Positions 22,290-31,468 of a stretch of DNA of 64,000 nucleotides are shown piece after piece. The translations under genes were made by a program, and so were the position numbers. The notes beneath the pieces are model-generated. The model was not told the origin of the DNA, did no database searches, and saw only the letters and a list, made by a program, of their open reading frames with translations. The stretch's first letter is position 1, and every line of letters begins with the position of its first letter. The stretch comes from DTU052 sp050951725 (GTDB lineage: Bacteria; Bacillota; Syntrophomonadia; Syntrophomonadales; DTU052), in the NCBI GenBank assembly GCA_050951725.1, contig JBMNJO010000001.1:496001-560000 (forward strand), read 5' to 3'.

Positions 22290-22991
22290 TTACATTGGAG
22301 GAGGGAATTCGAGTCTTAGGGTATCACCTCTGTCCCCAGGCACTCCCATATCCTCTCCATTGTACTCAATTTGGACCCCACCGGCATTTCCCAGGTGAAG
22401 CTGAATGCTCTCCTGGGCCTGTATCTCTTTTACCTCACCCGGTTGCAGCATGGTATCAGGTATCAGTTCGCCATCTACGGTTGCCCGTACCCAACAGAGC
22501 TCCTTACCGATAATCCGCAGATTAACACCTTCAACCACCGGCGGCTCATCCTGATCCTTGCCCGGCTTGTCTCCGTTTTCGGCTATGGGAGGTGGTGTTA
22601 CTCCGGAGTCCCGGTTAGTCATATAATCTACCAGGTAAGTTCCCATCCAGATCACAACTATTAAAAAGACTAAGCCGGCTAAGATGTTTTTTATGGGAAC
22701 GTTTAACTTATCATGGACCTGCTTCGCAGCCTTAAACTCGTCTTCCTTGGTCTCTATATGCCCGGACACTCGCTTAAACTCCTGCAGGACCTCTTCCTCA
22801 TCCAGCTCAAGCATTCGCGCGTAACGTTTAACAAATCCTGAGGCATATACCATGGCAGGCAGGAGATCATAATTATTTTCTTCCAGTGCTTCAAGATAAT
22901 ATTTTCGTATTTTTGTCTCCTCTTCGACGTCCTCAAGAGTCAGGCCCAGACTTAGTCGACGACTACGAAGAATTTCACCCAGAGTATCCAG
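22290..22991 (-). CDS. rodZ: RodZ-like cytoskeletal/HTH membrane protein (CTG start)
   Basis: RodZ links the MreB cytoskeleton to the membrane. The first ATG (22853) would cut off most of the N-terminal helix-turn-helix domain. The same frame upstream encodes LDTLGEILRSRRLSLGLTLE and DVEEETKIRKYYLEALEENN directly before YDLLPAMVYASGFVKRYARM, which is the complete RodZ HTH. The only sensible start is CTG at 22991, with AAGGAG nine bases upstream; a TGA lies three codons before it. The 233-residue product then has a membrane helix (ILAGLVFLIVVIWMGTYLVD), a proline-rich linker and a beta-rich DUF4115-like domain. It follows mnmH closely. Confidence 0.85.
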   Translation of the reverse strand: MDTLGEILRSRRLSLGLTLEDVEEETKIRKYYLEALEENNYDLLPAMVYASGFVKRYARMLELDEEEVLQEFKRVSGHIETKEDEFKAAKQVHDKLNVPIKNILAGLVFLIVVIWMGTYLVDYMTNRDSGVTPPPIAENGDKPGKDQDEPPVVEGVNLRIIGKELCWVRATVDGELIPDTMLQPGEVKEIQAQESIQLHLGNAGGVQIEYNGEDMGVPGDRGDTLRLEFPPPM

Positions 22992-23006
22992 CCTGCCTCA
23001 CTCCTT

Positions 23007-24038
23007 TCACGGGTTGGTTAGATATTCGGCCAGTGATTGTGCCGCCAGAGAACTGTCGCTGCCATCGAGGCTCAGGTCATAATGGTAGTCTGATGAACTG
23101 GGGTAACCGTACAGCGGGTCATAGTAGTCTGTCAAAAGGATTCGGATGGCATCGGATAGTTTACCATTATAAATAAGTTCAGTCAGTTCCTGAGTTTTCG
23201 TTTTCCCCAAATAACGCTTTAGTCCCTGCACACATTCCAGAAAATCATTTGTCTTATTTCTGGTATCTTCGACATATTCTCGGTGCAGGCGTTTTATACG
23301 GTTTTCAAGATTGTCATAAACAAGAACATGCATTCCTTCCCTCATCTTAGCATACAAATGATCGGGCAGAAACAGTTTGCCGATCTTCTTGCTTTCACTC
23401 TCCACAATCAGGTAATGGTGTTCAGCAAATTGTTTCATGTTCTCATATAACAGGCTGTCAAATAGCTTCTGTTTTGGCTGTTCTCTTAGACCCAAGCCAC
23501 CAAACACCGATCCCCGGTGATTGGCCAGGTCCTCCAGGTCGATTGCGGGCCAGCCGTCTTCAGCCATCCTTCGTATTATCTCGGTCTTTCCTGTTCCGGT
23601 TAGTCCATGAAGCACGACCACTCGCCCCTGGGGCATTTCCCTGAGCTCCTGTAATACGTGATTACGGTAAGCCTTATATCCACCGGACAGTCGATACCCG
23701 TCAACCTGCATAATATCCAAAACCCTGGCTATCGCGTCACTCCTGTCTCCACCCCGCCAGCAATACAGGACCATATTATTCCCCCGGGCGGTTTCCTGAA
23801 TCTTCGATACCATTGACGCCAGCCGGGGGGCAACTACCTCCAGTCCTTTGCTCTTGGCCGAGGCTGGTCCCCGATAACGATAGATGATTCCTACTTCGGA
23901 GCGTTCCTGGTCTGAAAACAGTGGTATGTTTTTGGCACCAGGGATGTGCGAATCCTGAAACTCAACCGGTGAACGGAGATCAACGAACACCGCCCGGTCA
24001 AGACTTAATGCCTGTTCCACCCCAATATCCTTAATCAT
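23007..24038 (-). CDS. mnmH: tRNA 2-selenouridine synthase (SelU/MnmH)
   Basis: MnmH replaces sulfur by selenium in the wobble 2-thiouridine of Lys, Glu and Gln tRNAs, using selenophosphate, via geranylation. The 343-residue protein has an N-terminal rhodanese domain with FVDLRSPVEFQDSHIPGA and the catalytic cysteine Cys93 in LYCWRGGDRSD, followed by a P-loop domain with GLTGTGKT (145-152). Both domains are complete. The gene implies that the host makes selenophosphate (SelD, not in the window). It is transcribed just ahead of rodZ and may share its transcript. Confidence 0.93.
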   Translation of the reverse strand: MIKDIGVEQALSLDRAVFVDLRSPVEFQDSHIPGAKNIPLFSDQERSEVGIIYRYRGPASAKSKGLEVVAPRLASMVSKIQETARGNNMVLYCWRGGDRSDAIARVLDIMQVDGYRLSGGYKAYRNHVLQELREMPQGRVVVLHGLTGTGKTEIIRRMAEDGWPAIDLEDLANHRGSVFGGLGLREQPKQKLFDSLLYENMKQFAEHHYLIVESESKKIGKLFLPDHLYAKMREGMHVLVYDNLENRIKRLHREYVEDTRNKTNDFLECVQGLKRYLGKTKTQELTELIYNGKLSDAIRILLTDYYDPLYGYPSSSDYHYDLSLDGSDSSLAAQSLAEYLTNP

Positions 24039-24327
24039 TGTGTTCCTTTGGCCTTGCTGTGTAATCTGCTGGTTCTTAAGTATTATAGTCCCCTTATGGG
24101 GGACAGGGATAAATCATCCGAAGCTGTTCCATTTAAGACAACAAAAAACCACTTATATTAATTACCATTTTCCCATCCCAAAACTTTCATGTTTTTTGAA
24201 TTTAATTTTGTGGTTAGTGTTGAATCTACTCTTACCTGCCTAAGTATTATGCCCTTCTTGTGATGTTTTGATATACCTCAAAAGGCATGTATACCGCAAT
24301 CTGCTAAAGACATGCGGTTCCTCGATT

Positions 24328-26490
24328 TTACATACACTGCCTGGATTGCAGCTTCTCCAATTGTTCCTCATCAATTAGGATCTCACGTTTCCGATTGGCA
24401 TCCGGTTCGGAAATAATACCCCGGTCCTCCATGATATCAACTAACCGGGCTGCCCGGGCGTAACCAACCCTAAGCTTCCGCTGCAGCAGTGAAACGGAGG
24501 CTTTCCTGGTCTCAACAAATACCCTGACCGCATCCCAGAAGAGATCATCTTCCATCTCCATTTCCTGGGCGTTCTCAACTGATGATTCCCATTCAGCAAC
24601 CTCTGGTAGTGACTCAGTATTCTGATCCTTTAGGAATTCGACCACCCTTTCCAATTCTGCATCAGATACAAATGCACCCTGGACCCTAACGGGTTTGGCA
24701 GCGCCGACCGGGAAGAATAACATGTCACCCCGGCCCAACAGCTTTTCTGCACCACCCATATCCAGAATGGTCCTGGAATCTGTTTGCGACGATACCGCGA
24801 AAGCAATCCGCGAGGGAATATTGGCCTTAATAATTCCGGTCACCACATCAACTGAAGGCCGCTGGGTAGCGACCACCAGGTGAATTCCCGCAGCCCGGGC
24901 CATTTGTGCCAGCCGGCATATAGCGTCCTCAACATCAACCGGAGAGACCATCATCAGGTCGGCCAATTCATCGATGACGATCACAATGAAGGGCAATCGC
25001 TCGGGACTGACCTCATTGAAGCGATAGATATCGCGAACCCCTTCCTCGGAAAACCGTTTGTACCTCTTCTCCATTTCGGCAAGCATCCAGCGTAGTACCA
25101 TGGCAGCTTTCTTGGGATCTGTAACCACCGGGGACATTAAGTGAGGCACTCCGTTGAAAATTGTTAATTCCACCATCTTGGGGTCAATCAGTACTAAACG
25201 CAACTCCTCAGGTGAAGTCTTGTAGAGCAGGCTCAGTATCAGGCTGTTCAGGCATACGCTCTTGCCCGATCCCGTGGATCCGGCTATCAGCAGGTGAGGC
25301 ATGTCCTCCAGGGTCGCTACTACCGGGTTACCCGATATGTCCTCTCCCAATGCGATAGTAAGAGTCTTGGGAGAGTCCTGAAAAATGCTCGATCCCAAAA
25401 TATTACGCAGGCCGACCTGAGCAATCTTTTCATTGGGTACCTCAATTCCAACCGCCGATTTTCCCGGTATTGGGGCCTCTATACGTATGCCTCTGGCCGC
25501 CAGGCTCATCTGCAGGTCATCTGTCAAACTCAGTATCTTGCTAACTTTGATTCCCGGAGCCGGCTGCAGTTCATAGCGGGTGACGGCCGGTCCGCAGCTC
25601 ACCTGATTGACCTTAATCTTCATACCGAAGTTGGCAAAGGTATCTTCCAGAGTCTTGATGCTCTCTTTGATGTCGCTTTTATTAAAGGCACGGTCACTGT
25701 CAATGGAAGCCAAAAAATCCAAAGGCGGCCGGTTGTACCCTGACGGGTTCGATCTTTTACGTATGCGTGGGGGTATGTACGCAGGCTCCTCAACCACCCT
25801 AACCGGTTCGACTTCATTGATAATCGGAGGTGGCGGTGGCGGATCATCGAGCTTGGTTATTCCGCCTCCCAGAATTATGGGCTCTGGTGGCTGTGATTCC
25901 TCTTCATAAAAGATCAGGTTATCAAAAAACTTTAAAGTGTCCTGTGACCACTTGGTCAGGGTGTTTTTCAGTTCAATAAAAGACCGGTTAATAACCAAAT
26001 AGCACCCTGTAAATAATGATGTGACCATGAGGAGATTGGCTCCCAGACTGCCGGTAAGCTTCGTTAGGATAACGGTGGTGATGCCGCCAATGATACCACC
26101 ACCCATCCCAGCTCGAGCTGCTTCCCATACCTCCAGGCCTTTCGGGATCTGATACATGGCGAAATAGACCAGAAGTGAACCCCATATCAGAGCTAAACCG
26201 GTCATCCGGGAAGACCAGTATTTCCGTGACCGTGTGATATGCCAGGACCAGATTATCAGGAACAGGGGCAGTATAAAACTAACCGGGCCAAATAGCTTCT
26301 CCATTCCCAGAACCAGATTTGTCCCTAGTATACCAATTATCTCATTGTCATGCGGTTTTCCGCTGTAATACAGAATGCTGGCGGCCAAAAAAAAGCCAAT
26401 CCCACAAGCCAGACCGGCATGTAATTCTATGCGCGGCTTCTTTTGTGTCTTGGCTTTTTTGGCCTTTTTGCCTTTAACCGCTTTGGGCAA
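24328..26490 (-). CDS. ftsK: DNA translocase FtsK/SpoIIIE
   Basis: This 720-residue membrane-anchored DNA pump moves chromosomes through division or sporulation septa. It has four N-terminal membrane segments (to about residue 180), a linker with a proline run, an alpha/beta core with Walker A GSTGSGKS and Walker B IVIVIDELADLMM, and a C-terminal gamma winged helix (SLLQRKLRVGYARAARLVDI). Its place next to tepA and ylzJ is the spoIIIE position of B. subtilis, so it is the SpoIIIE orthologue. Length is slightly below the 787 residues of SpoIIIE because the linker is short. Confidence 0.95.
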   Translation of the reverse strand: MPKAVKGKKAKKAKTQKKPRIELHAGLACGIGFFLAASILYYSGKPHDNEIIGILGTNLVLGMEKLFGPVSFILPLFLIIWSWHITRSRKYWSSRMTGLALIWGSLLVYFAMYQIPKGLEVWEAARAGMGGGIIGGITTVILTKLTGSLGANLLMVTSLFTGCYLVINRSFIELKNTLTKWSQDTLKFFDNLIFYEEESQPPEPIILGGGITKLDDPPPPPPIINEVEPVRVVEEPAYIPPRIRKRSNPSGYNRPPLDFLASIDSDRAFNKSDIKESIKTLEDTFANFGMKIKVNQVSCGPAVTRYELQPAPGIKVSKILSLTDDLQMSLAARGIRIEAPIPGKSAVGIEVPNEKIAQVGLRNILGSSIFQDSPKTLTIALGEDISGNPVVATLEDMPHLLIAGSTGSGKSVCLNSLILSLLYKTSPEELRLVLIDPKMVELTIFNGVPHLMSPVVTDPKKAAMVLRWMLAEMEKRYKRFSEEGVRDIYRFNEVSPERLPFIVIVIDELADLMMVSPVDVEDAICRLAQMARAAGIHLVVATQRPSVDVVTGIIKANIPSRIAFAVSSQTDSRTILDMGGAEKLLGRGDMLFFPVGAAKPVRVQGAFVSDAELERVVEFLKDQNTESLPEVAEWESSVENAQEMEMEDDLFWDAVRVFVETRKASVSLLQRKLRVGYARAARLVDIMEDRGIISEPDANRKREILIDEEQLEKLQSRQCM

Positions 26491-26542
26491 TAGCGTTCAC
26501 TCCTGTTCTTTGAAGGAAACCATCGGCGTGCTCTCCGATAAT

Positions 26543-27325
26543 CTAAAAGAAGACATACGAAACCAGGGTTATTAGCCCCACCGCCCAACAGTAATAGGAG
26601 AACACACTTAAGCGTCCGCTTTTCACAAATCTTAATACCAGCTTGATGGCTACATAACCTGATACTGCAGCAACCGCCGGTCCTACCAGGTAAGGGATCC
26701 AATTCAAACCAGCAAAAGCACCCGCAGGCAGGTCCTTGAGCTGTAATAAGCCCGCTCCCATAATTACAGGAATCGATAGCAGAAATGAGAAACGGGCAGC
26801 GTATTCCCGATTCAGACCCCGCAGAAGGCTGCCGGCAATGGTAGAGCCGGAACGGGAGATCCCCGGAGTTATGGCGATACCCTGCATCACACCGATTAGA
26901 ATCGCGTCCCAGGCAGTCATAGTTGACCAATTCTTGTTTCTCAAATCTCGCGTAGAGAGTTTTTCTGCCAGTACCAAGATGAAACCGGTAATCAGTAGAC
27001 CAATACCTACAACCAGCAACGACTCAAAAGCCTTTTCAAAAACCGGTTCCAGCAATATTCCCATCGCTGCCGCCGGAATACAGCCCACAACAACAAGAAT
27101 TGGCAGACGGGAAAAGGGCTTTTTGAGTATTTCCGCAATATCTGGCCAAAACACAACAAATACCGGTATCAGTGTACCCAAATGAACCAGGGTGTCAAAC
27201 GTCAGTGGGGGTTCTTGGATTCCGAGAAGGTGCTGAAATATAACGAGATGACCTGAACTGCTCACGGGTAAAAATTCGGTTAATCCTTGTACAAGGCCTA
27301 ATAGAAGTGCTTCAATAATACTCAA
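26543..27325 (-). CDS. uppP: Undecaprenyl-diphosphatase (UppP/BacA)
   Basis: UppP recycles the undecaprenyl pyrophosphate carrier for peptidoglycan synthesis and gives bacitracin tolerance. The 260-residue integral membrane protein has the two family motifs: GLVQGLTEFLPVSSSGHLVI near the N-terminus, with the (E/Q)-rich segment and catalytic serine/histidine, and GISRSGSTIAGSLLRG in the middle. About eight membrane helices are present. The minus-strand GTATGCTATAAT about 40 bases upstream of the start looks like an extended -10 promoter. Confidence 0.95.
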   Translation of the reverse strand: MSIIEALLLGLVQGLTEFLPVSSSGHLVIFQHLLGIQEPPLTFDTLVHLGTLIPVFVVFWPDIAEILKKPFSRLPILVVVGCIPAAAMGILLEPVFEKAFESLLVVGIGLLITGFILVLAEKLSTRDLRNKNWSTMTAWDAILIGVMQGIAITPGISRSGSTIAGSLLRGLNREYAARFSFLLSIPVIMGAGLLQLKDLPAGAFAGLNWIPYLVGPAVAAVSGYVAIKLVLRFVKSGRLSVFSYYCWAVGLITLVSYVFF

Positions 27326-27417
27326 TACTCAAACCCCCCAATTTTGCTCCATAAATTATAGCATACAGAGGACAGAGTATTCCAAGTATCTTGTCGCCTG
27401 CAGGTTATTGCGAGTAA

Positions 27418-27480
27418 ATCCAGTGCAGTACCCCGATACCGTCACACTGCCGGTGGTGTACCGAAGTTGCTGCACTGGAT
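27418..27480. repeat. Eleven-bp inverted repeat in the ylzJ-uppP gap
   Basis: ATCCAGTGCAG (27418-27428) has a perfect inverse at 27470-27480, with further pairing possible inside the 41-base loop. On the minus strand no T run follows, so it is an mRNA hairpin of unknown role between ylzJ and uppP. Confidence 0.5.
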
Positions 27481-27498
27481 ACTGCAAATATGGTCTGG

Positions 27499-27726
27499 TT
27501 ACTTCTTTTGGGCAATACTCAGAGGCAACTCGATCTCGGTCCCTGGTTGAAACTCGCTGCGCAGGTACTGCTGGGGGTCGGAGGTGATAAGCCTCAAAAC
27601 TGTAGCCCGGTTATAACCCTGAGGACGTACTACCAGCCGGGATGAGTCTTCCAATACAATCTCGGCTTCATCCCAGTCGGTGTTCCAACAAGTGAAATAA
27701 TCCTCCATGCCGGTATAGATTATCAA
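27499..27726 (-). CDS. ylzJ: YlzJ-like protein
   Basis: This 75-residue protein has the look of the YlzJ-like family (PF14035): MIIYTGMEDYFTCWNTDWDE, then a short beta-rich body with VRPQGYNRATVLRLITSDPQ. The family has no assigned function and is found in spore formers between tepA and spoIIIE. Here it overlaps the tepA stop by four bases and precedes uppP and ftsK. The identification rests on length, sequence pattern and position. Confidence 0.75.
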   Translation of the reverse strand: MIIYTGMEDYFTCWNTDWDEAEIVLEDSSRLVVRPQGYNRATVLRLITSDPQQYLRSEFQPGTEIELPLSIAQKK

Positions 27727-28442
27727 TGGACTGCCCCTCTCTGATCAATCAGATATTTCAGGTGTGATACCGCCTCTTTTATCCCCCCTACCGCATCGAT
27801 CAGACCAACCTCTACTGCATCCTTGCCCACCAATACTGTACCAATATCGCGGGCCAGTTCTCCCGTCCGGAACATCAATTCCCTGAATTTTTGATCGGTT
27901 ATTTTGGAGTGGGCGGTGACAAACCTTACTACCCGATCCTGCATCTTATCCAAGTATTCATAGGTCTGAGGTACCCCAATAACGAGCCCGGTGAGCCTGA
28001 TGGGATGAATAGTCATGGTCGCAGTGTGCGCTATAAGGGAGTAGTCAGTGGCTACAGCAATGGGGCCGCCAATCGAATGTCCCCCACCCAGCACGATAGA
28101 GACCGATGGTTTGGACATACTGGCTATCATTTCGGCAATAGCCAGTCCGGCCTCAACATCACCGCCCACAGTGTTCAGGATAACAAGGAGTCCTTTGATC
28201 CCAGGATTCTCCTCCACAGCTACCAGCTGGGGAATAATATGTTCGTATTTGGTTGTCTTGTTCTGAGGTGGCAGGACGACATGGCCCTCAACCTGTCCAA
28301 TAATTGAAATGCAGTGTATATCGCTCCGAAACCCTGCAATGTCAACCTGACCAAACTCTTTTATGGCATCAGCTTTTTTTTGCTCCGACATCGGTGTCTG
28401 TTCAGGTGTTTGATCCGGTCTTTGTTCAACATCAGTGGACAT
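27723..28442 (-). CDS. tepA: ClpP-class serine protease TepA
   Basis: This 239-residue cytosolic protein is a ClpP/crotonase-fold peptidase of the TepA (translocation-enhancing) type. It has an oxyanion-type stretch NTVGGDVEAGLAIAEMIAS, the catalytic serine in GGGHSIGGPIAV and the histidine in TMTIHPIRL. A hydrophilic N-terminal tail of about 35 residues precedes the domain. In B. subtilis TepA has been linked to degradation of small acid-soluble spore proteins and to secretion. The gene is coupled to ylzJ. Confidence 0.88.
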   Translation of the reverse strand: MSTDVEQRPDQTPEQTPMSEQKKADAIKEFGQVDIAGFRSDIHCISIIGQVEGHVVLPPQNKTTKYEHIIPQLVAVEENPGIKGLLVILNTVGGDVEAGLAIAEMIASMSKPSVSIVLGGGHSIGGPIAVATDYSLIAHTATMTIHPIRLTGLVIGVPQTYEYLDKMQDRVVRFVTAHSKITDQKFRELMFRTGELARDIGTVLVGKDAVEVGLIDAVGGIKEAVSHLKYLIDQRGAVH

Positions 28443-28510
28443 GACCTTACCTCCAGCTCATAATTTTTCTTATTATCCCGAGAAAGGTCTGAAAATAGTC
28501 ACGAGCCGCG

Positions 28511-28579
28511 ATGCGAAGTCTGGTGACGAATAATTATTCATCCAAACCAGCGATACTCTACTTGCGGCAGTGGGAATTA
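28511..28579 (+). repeat. Diverged copy of the MITE arm (copy D)
   Basis: ATGCGAAGTCTGGTGACGAA matches the left arm of the 19944-20213 element read outward at all but two positions. The similarity continues with CATCCAAACC and ends in GTGGGAATTA, corresponding to the terminal repeat. It lies in the gap between rnj and tepA. Confidence 0.5.
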
Positions 28580-28600
28580 CCGTATATATTCGCTTCTAGT

Positions 28601-28637
28601 CAAAAAAATTCCCGGCTCCATGTTGGAAAGCCGGGAA
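28601..28637 (-). terminator. Terminator of rnj
   Basis: TTCCCGGCT (28609-28617) pairs with AGCCGGGAA (28629-28637). On the minus strand TTTTTTTGAC follows, about 70 bases after the rnj stop. Confidence 0.88.
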
Positions 28638-28706
28638 CTTTTTCTGCTTTTGGTCTTAAACCGATTACATGTCCATCAATGATGAACACCTTATCCGGGG
28701 TCTAAA

Positions 28707-30371
28707 CTAAACCTCCATGATGATGGGCATGATCATAGGACGTCTGCGTGTCTGTTCATACAAATACTTACTTAGCACGTCTCTGACCTGGGATTTAATA
28801 GAAGCCCAGTCCTTCATGTTTTTTTGTTCGCAAACAGCCAGAGCCTCTCTAACCTTGGTTTTGGAGTCTTCAATCAGCCTTTCGGACTCCCTCACGTATA
28901 CGAATCCACGTGATACAATGTCCGGACCCGCTACCAACGCCCCAGTGTCTTTATTAATGGTTACCACCACAATAATGATCCCGTCCTGAGACAATTGTTT
29001 GCGATCACGCAGTACGATGTTGCCAACATCACCCACACCGAGTCCGTCTACCAGAATACGCCCGGCGGTCACTCTATTGCTCGTTACGACCTTCTTCTTG
29101 TTTATCTCAATGACCTGACCGTTTTCCGCCACAATAACCCTGGATTCTGGCATGCCCAGTGATTCTGCTATCCTGGCATGTCTCATCAAGTGGCGGTATT
29201 CACCGTGAACCGGGATCAGGTACTTGGGACGCATGAGATTAATCAGTATCTTAAGTTCTTCCTGGCTGGCATGCCCAGACACGTGGACCCCGGCAGATCT
29301 CTCATATATAACCTCTGCACCCTGTCGGAAAAGGTGGTCTACCGTCCTGGCCACCAATTTCTCGTTCCCCGGTATCGGCGTCGCCGATATTATGACCGTA
29401 TCACCCGGCTGTATGGCAACCCAACGGTGATCTGCCATGGCCATTCGGGTTAGGGCTGACATCGGTTCACCCTGACTACCGGTAGTTATTATTACCAGTT
29501 CAGTAGGTGAATACCGGCTAATGTCCTCCATCTCAATCCAACAGTCTTCGGGGATATTGATGTATCCTAATTCCCTGGCAATACTCACGTTGTTTAGCAG
29601 GCTCCTGCCAACCATAGCTACTTTACGGCCGTACCGGTCCGCAGTGGTTATCACCTGTTGAATACGATGAACATTGGAGGCAAAGGTGGTAATAATGATC
29701 CTGCCGTGACAGCGTCTGAAAAGGTCCTCAAAGGTATCTCCAACCAGTCTTTCTGACTGGGTGTACCCTGGCCTGTCCGCATTGGTACTATCGGACATCA
29801 GGACCAGTACCCCTTTTTCCCCTAATTCAGCCAGTTTACGATAATCAACCAGTTCTCCATCGACCGTAGTCTGATCCAGTTTGATATCACCGGTATGGAA
29901 TATAACCCCCAGAGGAGTGTGTATTGCAACGCCCAGGCAATCAGGTATGCTGTGTATCACTCGGACAAACTCAATCTCAAAGGGGCCGATATTTATTACT
30001 TCCCTGGGTTTAACCGGGATCATAGTGGTTTTGCCGAGATGGTGTTCCTTTAGTTTCGCTTCTACTATTCCTAATGTTAACCTGCTTGCATATACCGGAA
30101 CATTTATCTCTTTTAGCAGATATGGCAACGCACCAACATGGTCTTCATGTCCATGGGTGAGAATTATCCCTTTTACCTTATCGCGGTTTTCGATCAAATA
30201 GCTGATATCTGGTATGACTATATCAATTCCAAGCAGTTCTTCCTCCGGGAACATCAATCCAGCATCTATTACGACTATGCTGTCCTGATACCTGATTACC
30301 ATCATGTTTTTCCCGATCTCACCGAGGCCCCCCAGAGGAATAATCTGCAAACGAGTATCGTTTTCTGCCAT
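28707..30371 (-). CDS. rnj: Ribonuclease J
   Basis: RNase J combines 5'-3' exonuclease and endonuclease activities in mRNA turnover and rRNA maturation. The 554-residue protein has the metallo-beta-lactamase motif LTHGHEDHVGALPYLL, HTGDIKLDQ, the beta-CASP motifs (SDSTNAD; FASNVHRIQQ; PVHGEYRHL) and the C-terminal domain. The length is normal. It lies upstream of tepA and downstream of the dapA group, and has its own terminator. Together with RNase Y and PNPase it completes the main Firmicutes RNA decay set in this window. Confidence 0.95.
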   Translation of the reverse strand: MAENDTRLQIIPLGGLGEIGKNMMVIRYQDSIVVIDAGLMFPEEELLGIDIVIPDISYLIENRDKVKGIILTHGHEDHVGALPYLLKEINVPVYASRLTLGIVEAKLKEHHLGKTTMIPVKPREVINIGPFEIEFVRVIHSIPDCLGVAIHTPLGVIFHTGDIKLDQTTVDGELVDYRKLAELGEKGVLVLMSDSTNADRPGYTQSERLVGDTFEDLFRRCHGRIIITTFASNVHRIQQVITTADRYGRKVAMVGRSLLNNVSIARELGYINIPEDCWIEMEDISRYSPTELVIITTGSQGEPMSALTRMAMADHRWVAIQPGDTVIISATPIPGNEKLVARTVDHLFRQGAEVIYERSAGVHVSGHASQEELKILINLMRPKYLIPVHGEYRHLMRHARIAESLGMPESRVIVAENGQVIEINKKKVVTSNRVTAGRILVDGLGVGDVGNIVLRDRKQLSQDGIIIVVVTINKDTGALVAGPDIVSRGFVYVRESERLIEDSKTKVREALAVCEQKNMKDWASIKSQVRDVLSKYLYEQTRRRPMIMPIIMEV

Positions 30372-30538
30372 TTAGCACCTCCTGTCACTGCAGCGATTGG
30401 TCCCCAATCTAAGATCCGGACAATTGAATCTACTAAATTATAAACAAACCTGTCCATATTTACAAGGTAGACCCATGGACAGCCCAATTGCTGAGGTCCA
30501 TTTAATCCCATGGAATTTTACCAGAGCCGTTTAATAAT

Positions 30539-30586
30539 GATTTGCCGACGTTTAAATATGCCGTTTGACTTATCTGTCGGCAAATC
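30539..30586. repeat. Eleven-bp inverted repeat after dapA
   Basis: GATTTGCCGAC (30539-30549) has a perfect inverse at 30576-30586, three bases beyond the dapA stop. There is no T run on the minus strand, so it is probably an mRNA 3' end or processing hairpin. Confidence 0.5.
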
Positions 30587-30589
30587 GGC

Positions 30590-31468
30590 TCAGATCAAAC
30601 CAAATTCCTTTAACACGCGATTTATTTCGGAACACTCAGCATCGGAGGGTGGGCATAATGGCTCACGTAAGAAACCGCTGTCCTTACCCAATAAGCGCAT
30701 AGATGCTTTCAAAGGGACCGGATTGGAAGTGACAAAGAGGACTTTAAATACCGGAAAGAGCCGGGCATGAATTCGCTGGGCTTTTCGGACATCCCCTGCT
30801 ATGTAAGCATCTATCATGTCTTTTATTTCCCGGCCAACCAGGTGAGATGCAACACTCACTACTCCCTGTGCACCCAAAGACATCATGGGTAGGGTCAGAG
30901 AGTCATCACCGCTATATATAATGAAGTCTTCCGGTGTTTTGTTAACCAGTTCCGACATCTGATCCATGTTCCCACTGGCCTCCTTCAAGGCCATTATATT
31001 GTCAATCTGAGCGAGTCTCTGGACGGTAGCCGGTAGCAGGTTGATACCGGTCCGACCCGGGACATTATAAAGCATCACCGGCAGGGGTGTAGCCTCAGCC
31101 AGTCGACGAAAATGCTGGTAAAGACCCTCCTGACTCGGCTTATTATAGTACGGTGTTACCGCCATAACCCCGTTGATTTTCAATTTGCTGGCATTTATGG
31201 CCATTTCCACGGTATGAACAGTGGAGTTCGTCCCCACTCCAGCCCATACCTCAACCCGGGAACCGACTTCTTCCTGTACTACGGAAAACAACTGAAGTTT
31301 TTCCTCATCAGTGAGCGTCGGGGATTCTCCAGTAGTTCCACAAACGACGATCCCCTGACTTCCGGTATCCGCCAGGTGATTCGCTAATTCACGCACCCTT
31401 TCATAATCAACTTCCAGATTACTCTTAAAAGGCGTAATCATGGCTGTCAAAAGTCTCGGAAAAGCCAC
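30590..31468 (-). CDS. dapA: 4-hydroxy-tetrahydrodipicolinate synthase
   Basis: DapA condenses pyruvate with aspartate semialdehyde in lysine, diaminopimelate and dipicolinate synthesis. The 292-residue barrel protein has the GTTGESPTLTDEEKLQL motif, the tyrosine segment PLPVMLYNVPGRTGINL and the Schiff-base lysine in ALKEASGNMDQ. Its GTG start overlaps the aspartokinase stop (TAGTG). It is the last gene of the asd-aspartokinase-dapA group, so it supplies the substrate used by DpaA/DpaB during sporulation. Confidence 0.95.
   Translation of the reverse strand: MAFPRLLTAMITPFKSNLEVDYERVRELANHLADTGSQGIVVCGTTGESPTLTDEEKLQLFSVVQEEVGSRVEVWAGVGTNSTVHTVEMAINASKLKINGVMAVTPYYNKPSQEGLYQHFRRLAEATPLPVMLYNVPGRTGINLLPATVQRLAQIDNIMALKEASGNMDQMSELVNKTPEDFIIYSGDDSLTLPMMSLGAQGVVSVASHLVGREIKDMIDAYIAGDVRKAQRIHARLFPVFKVLFVTSNPVPLKASMRLLGKDSGFLREPLCPPSDAECSEINRVLKEFGLI

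Noticed and set aside
27380..27402. GGCGACAAGATACTTGG on the minus strand, resembling the MITE arm
   Set aside because: Only about 20 bases match with gaps and no terminal repeat is present; it is too short to call a fifth copy.
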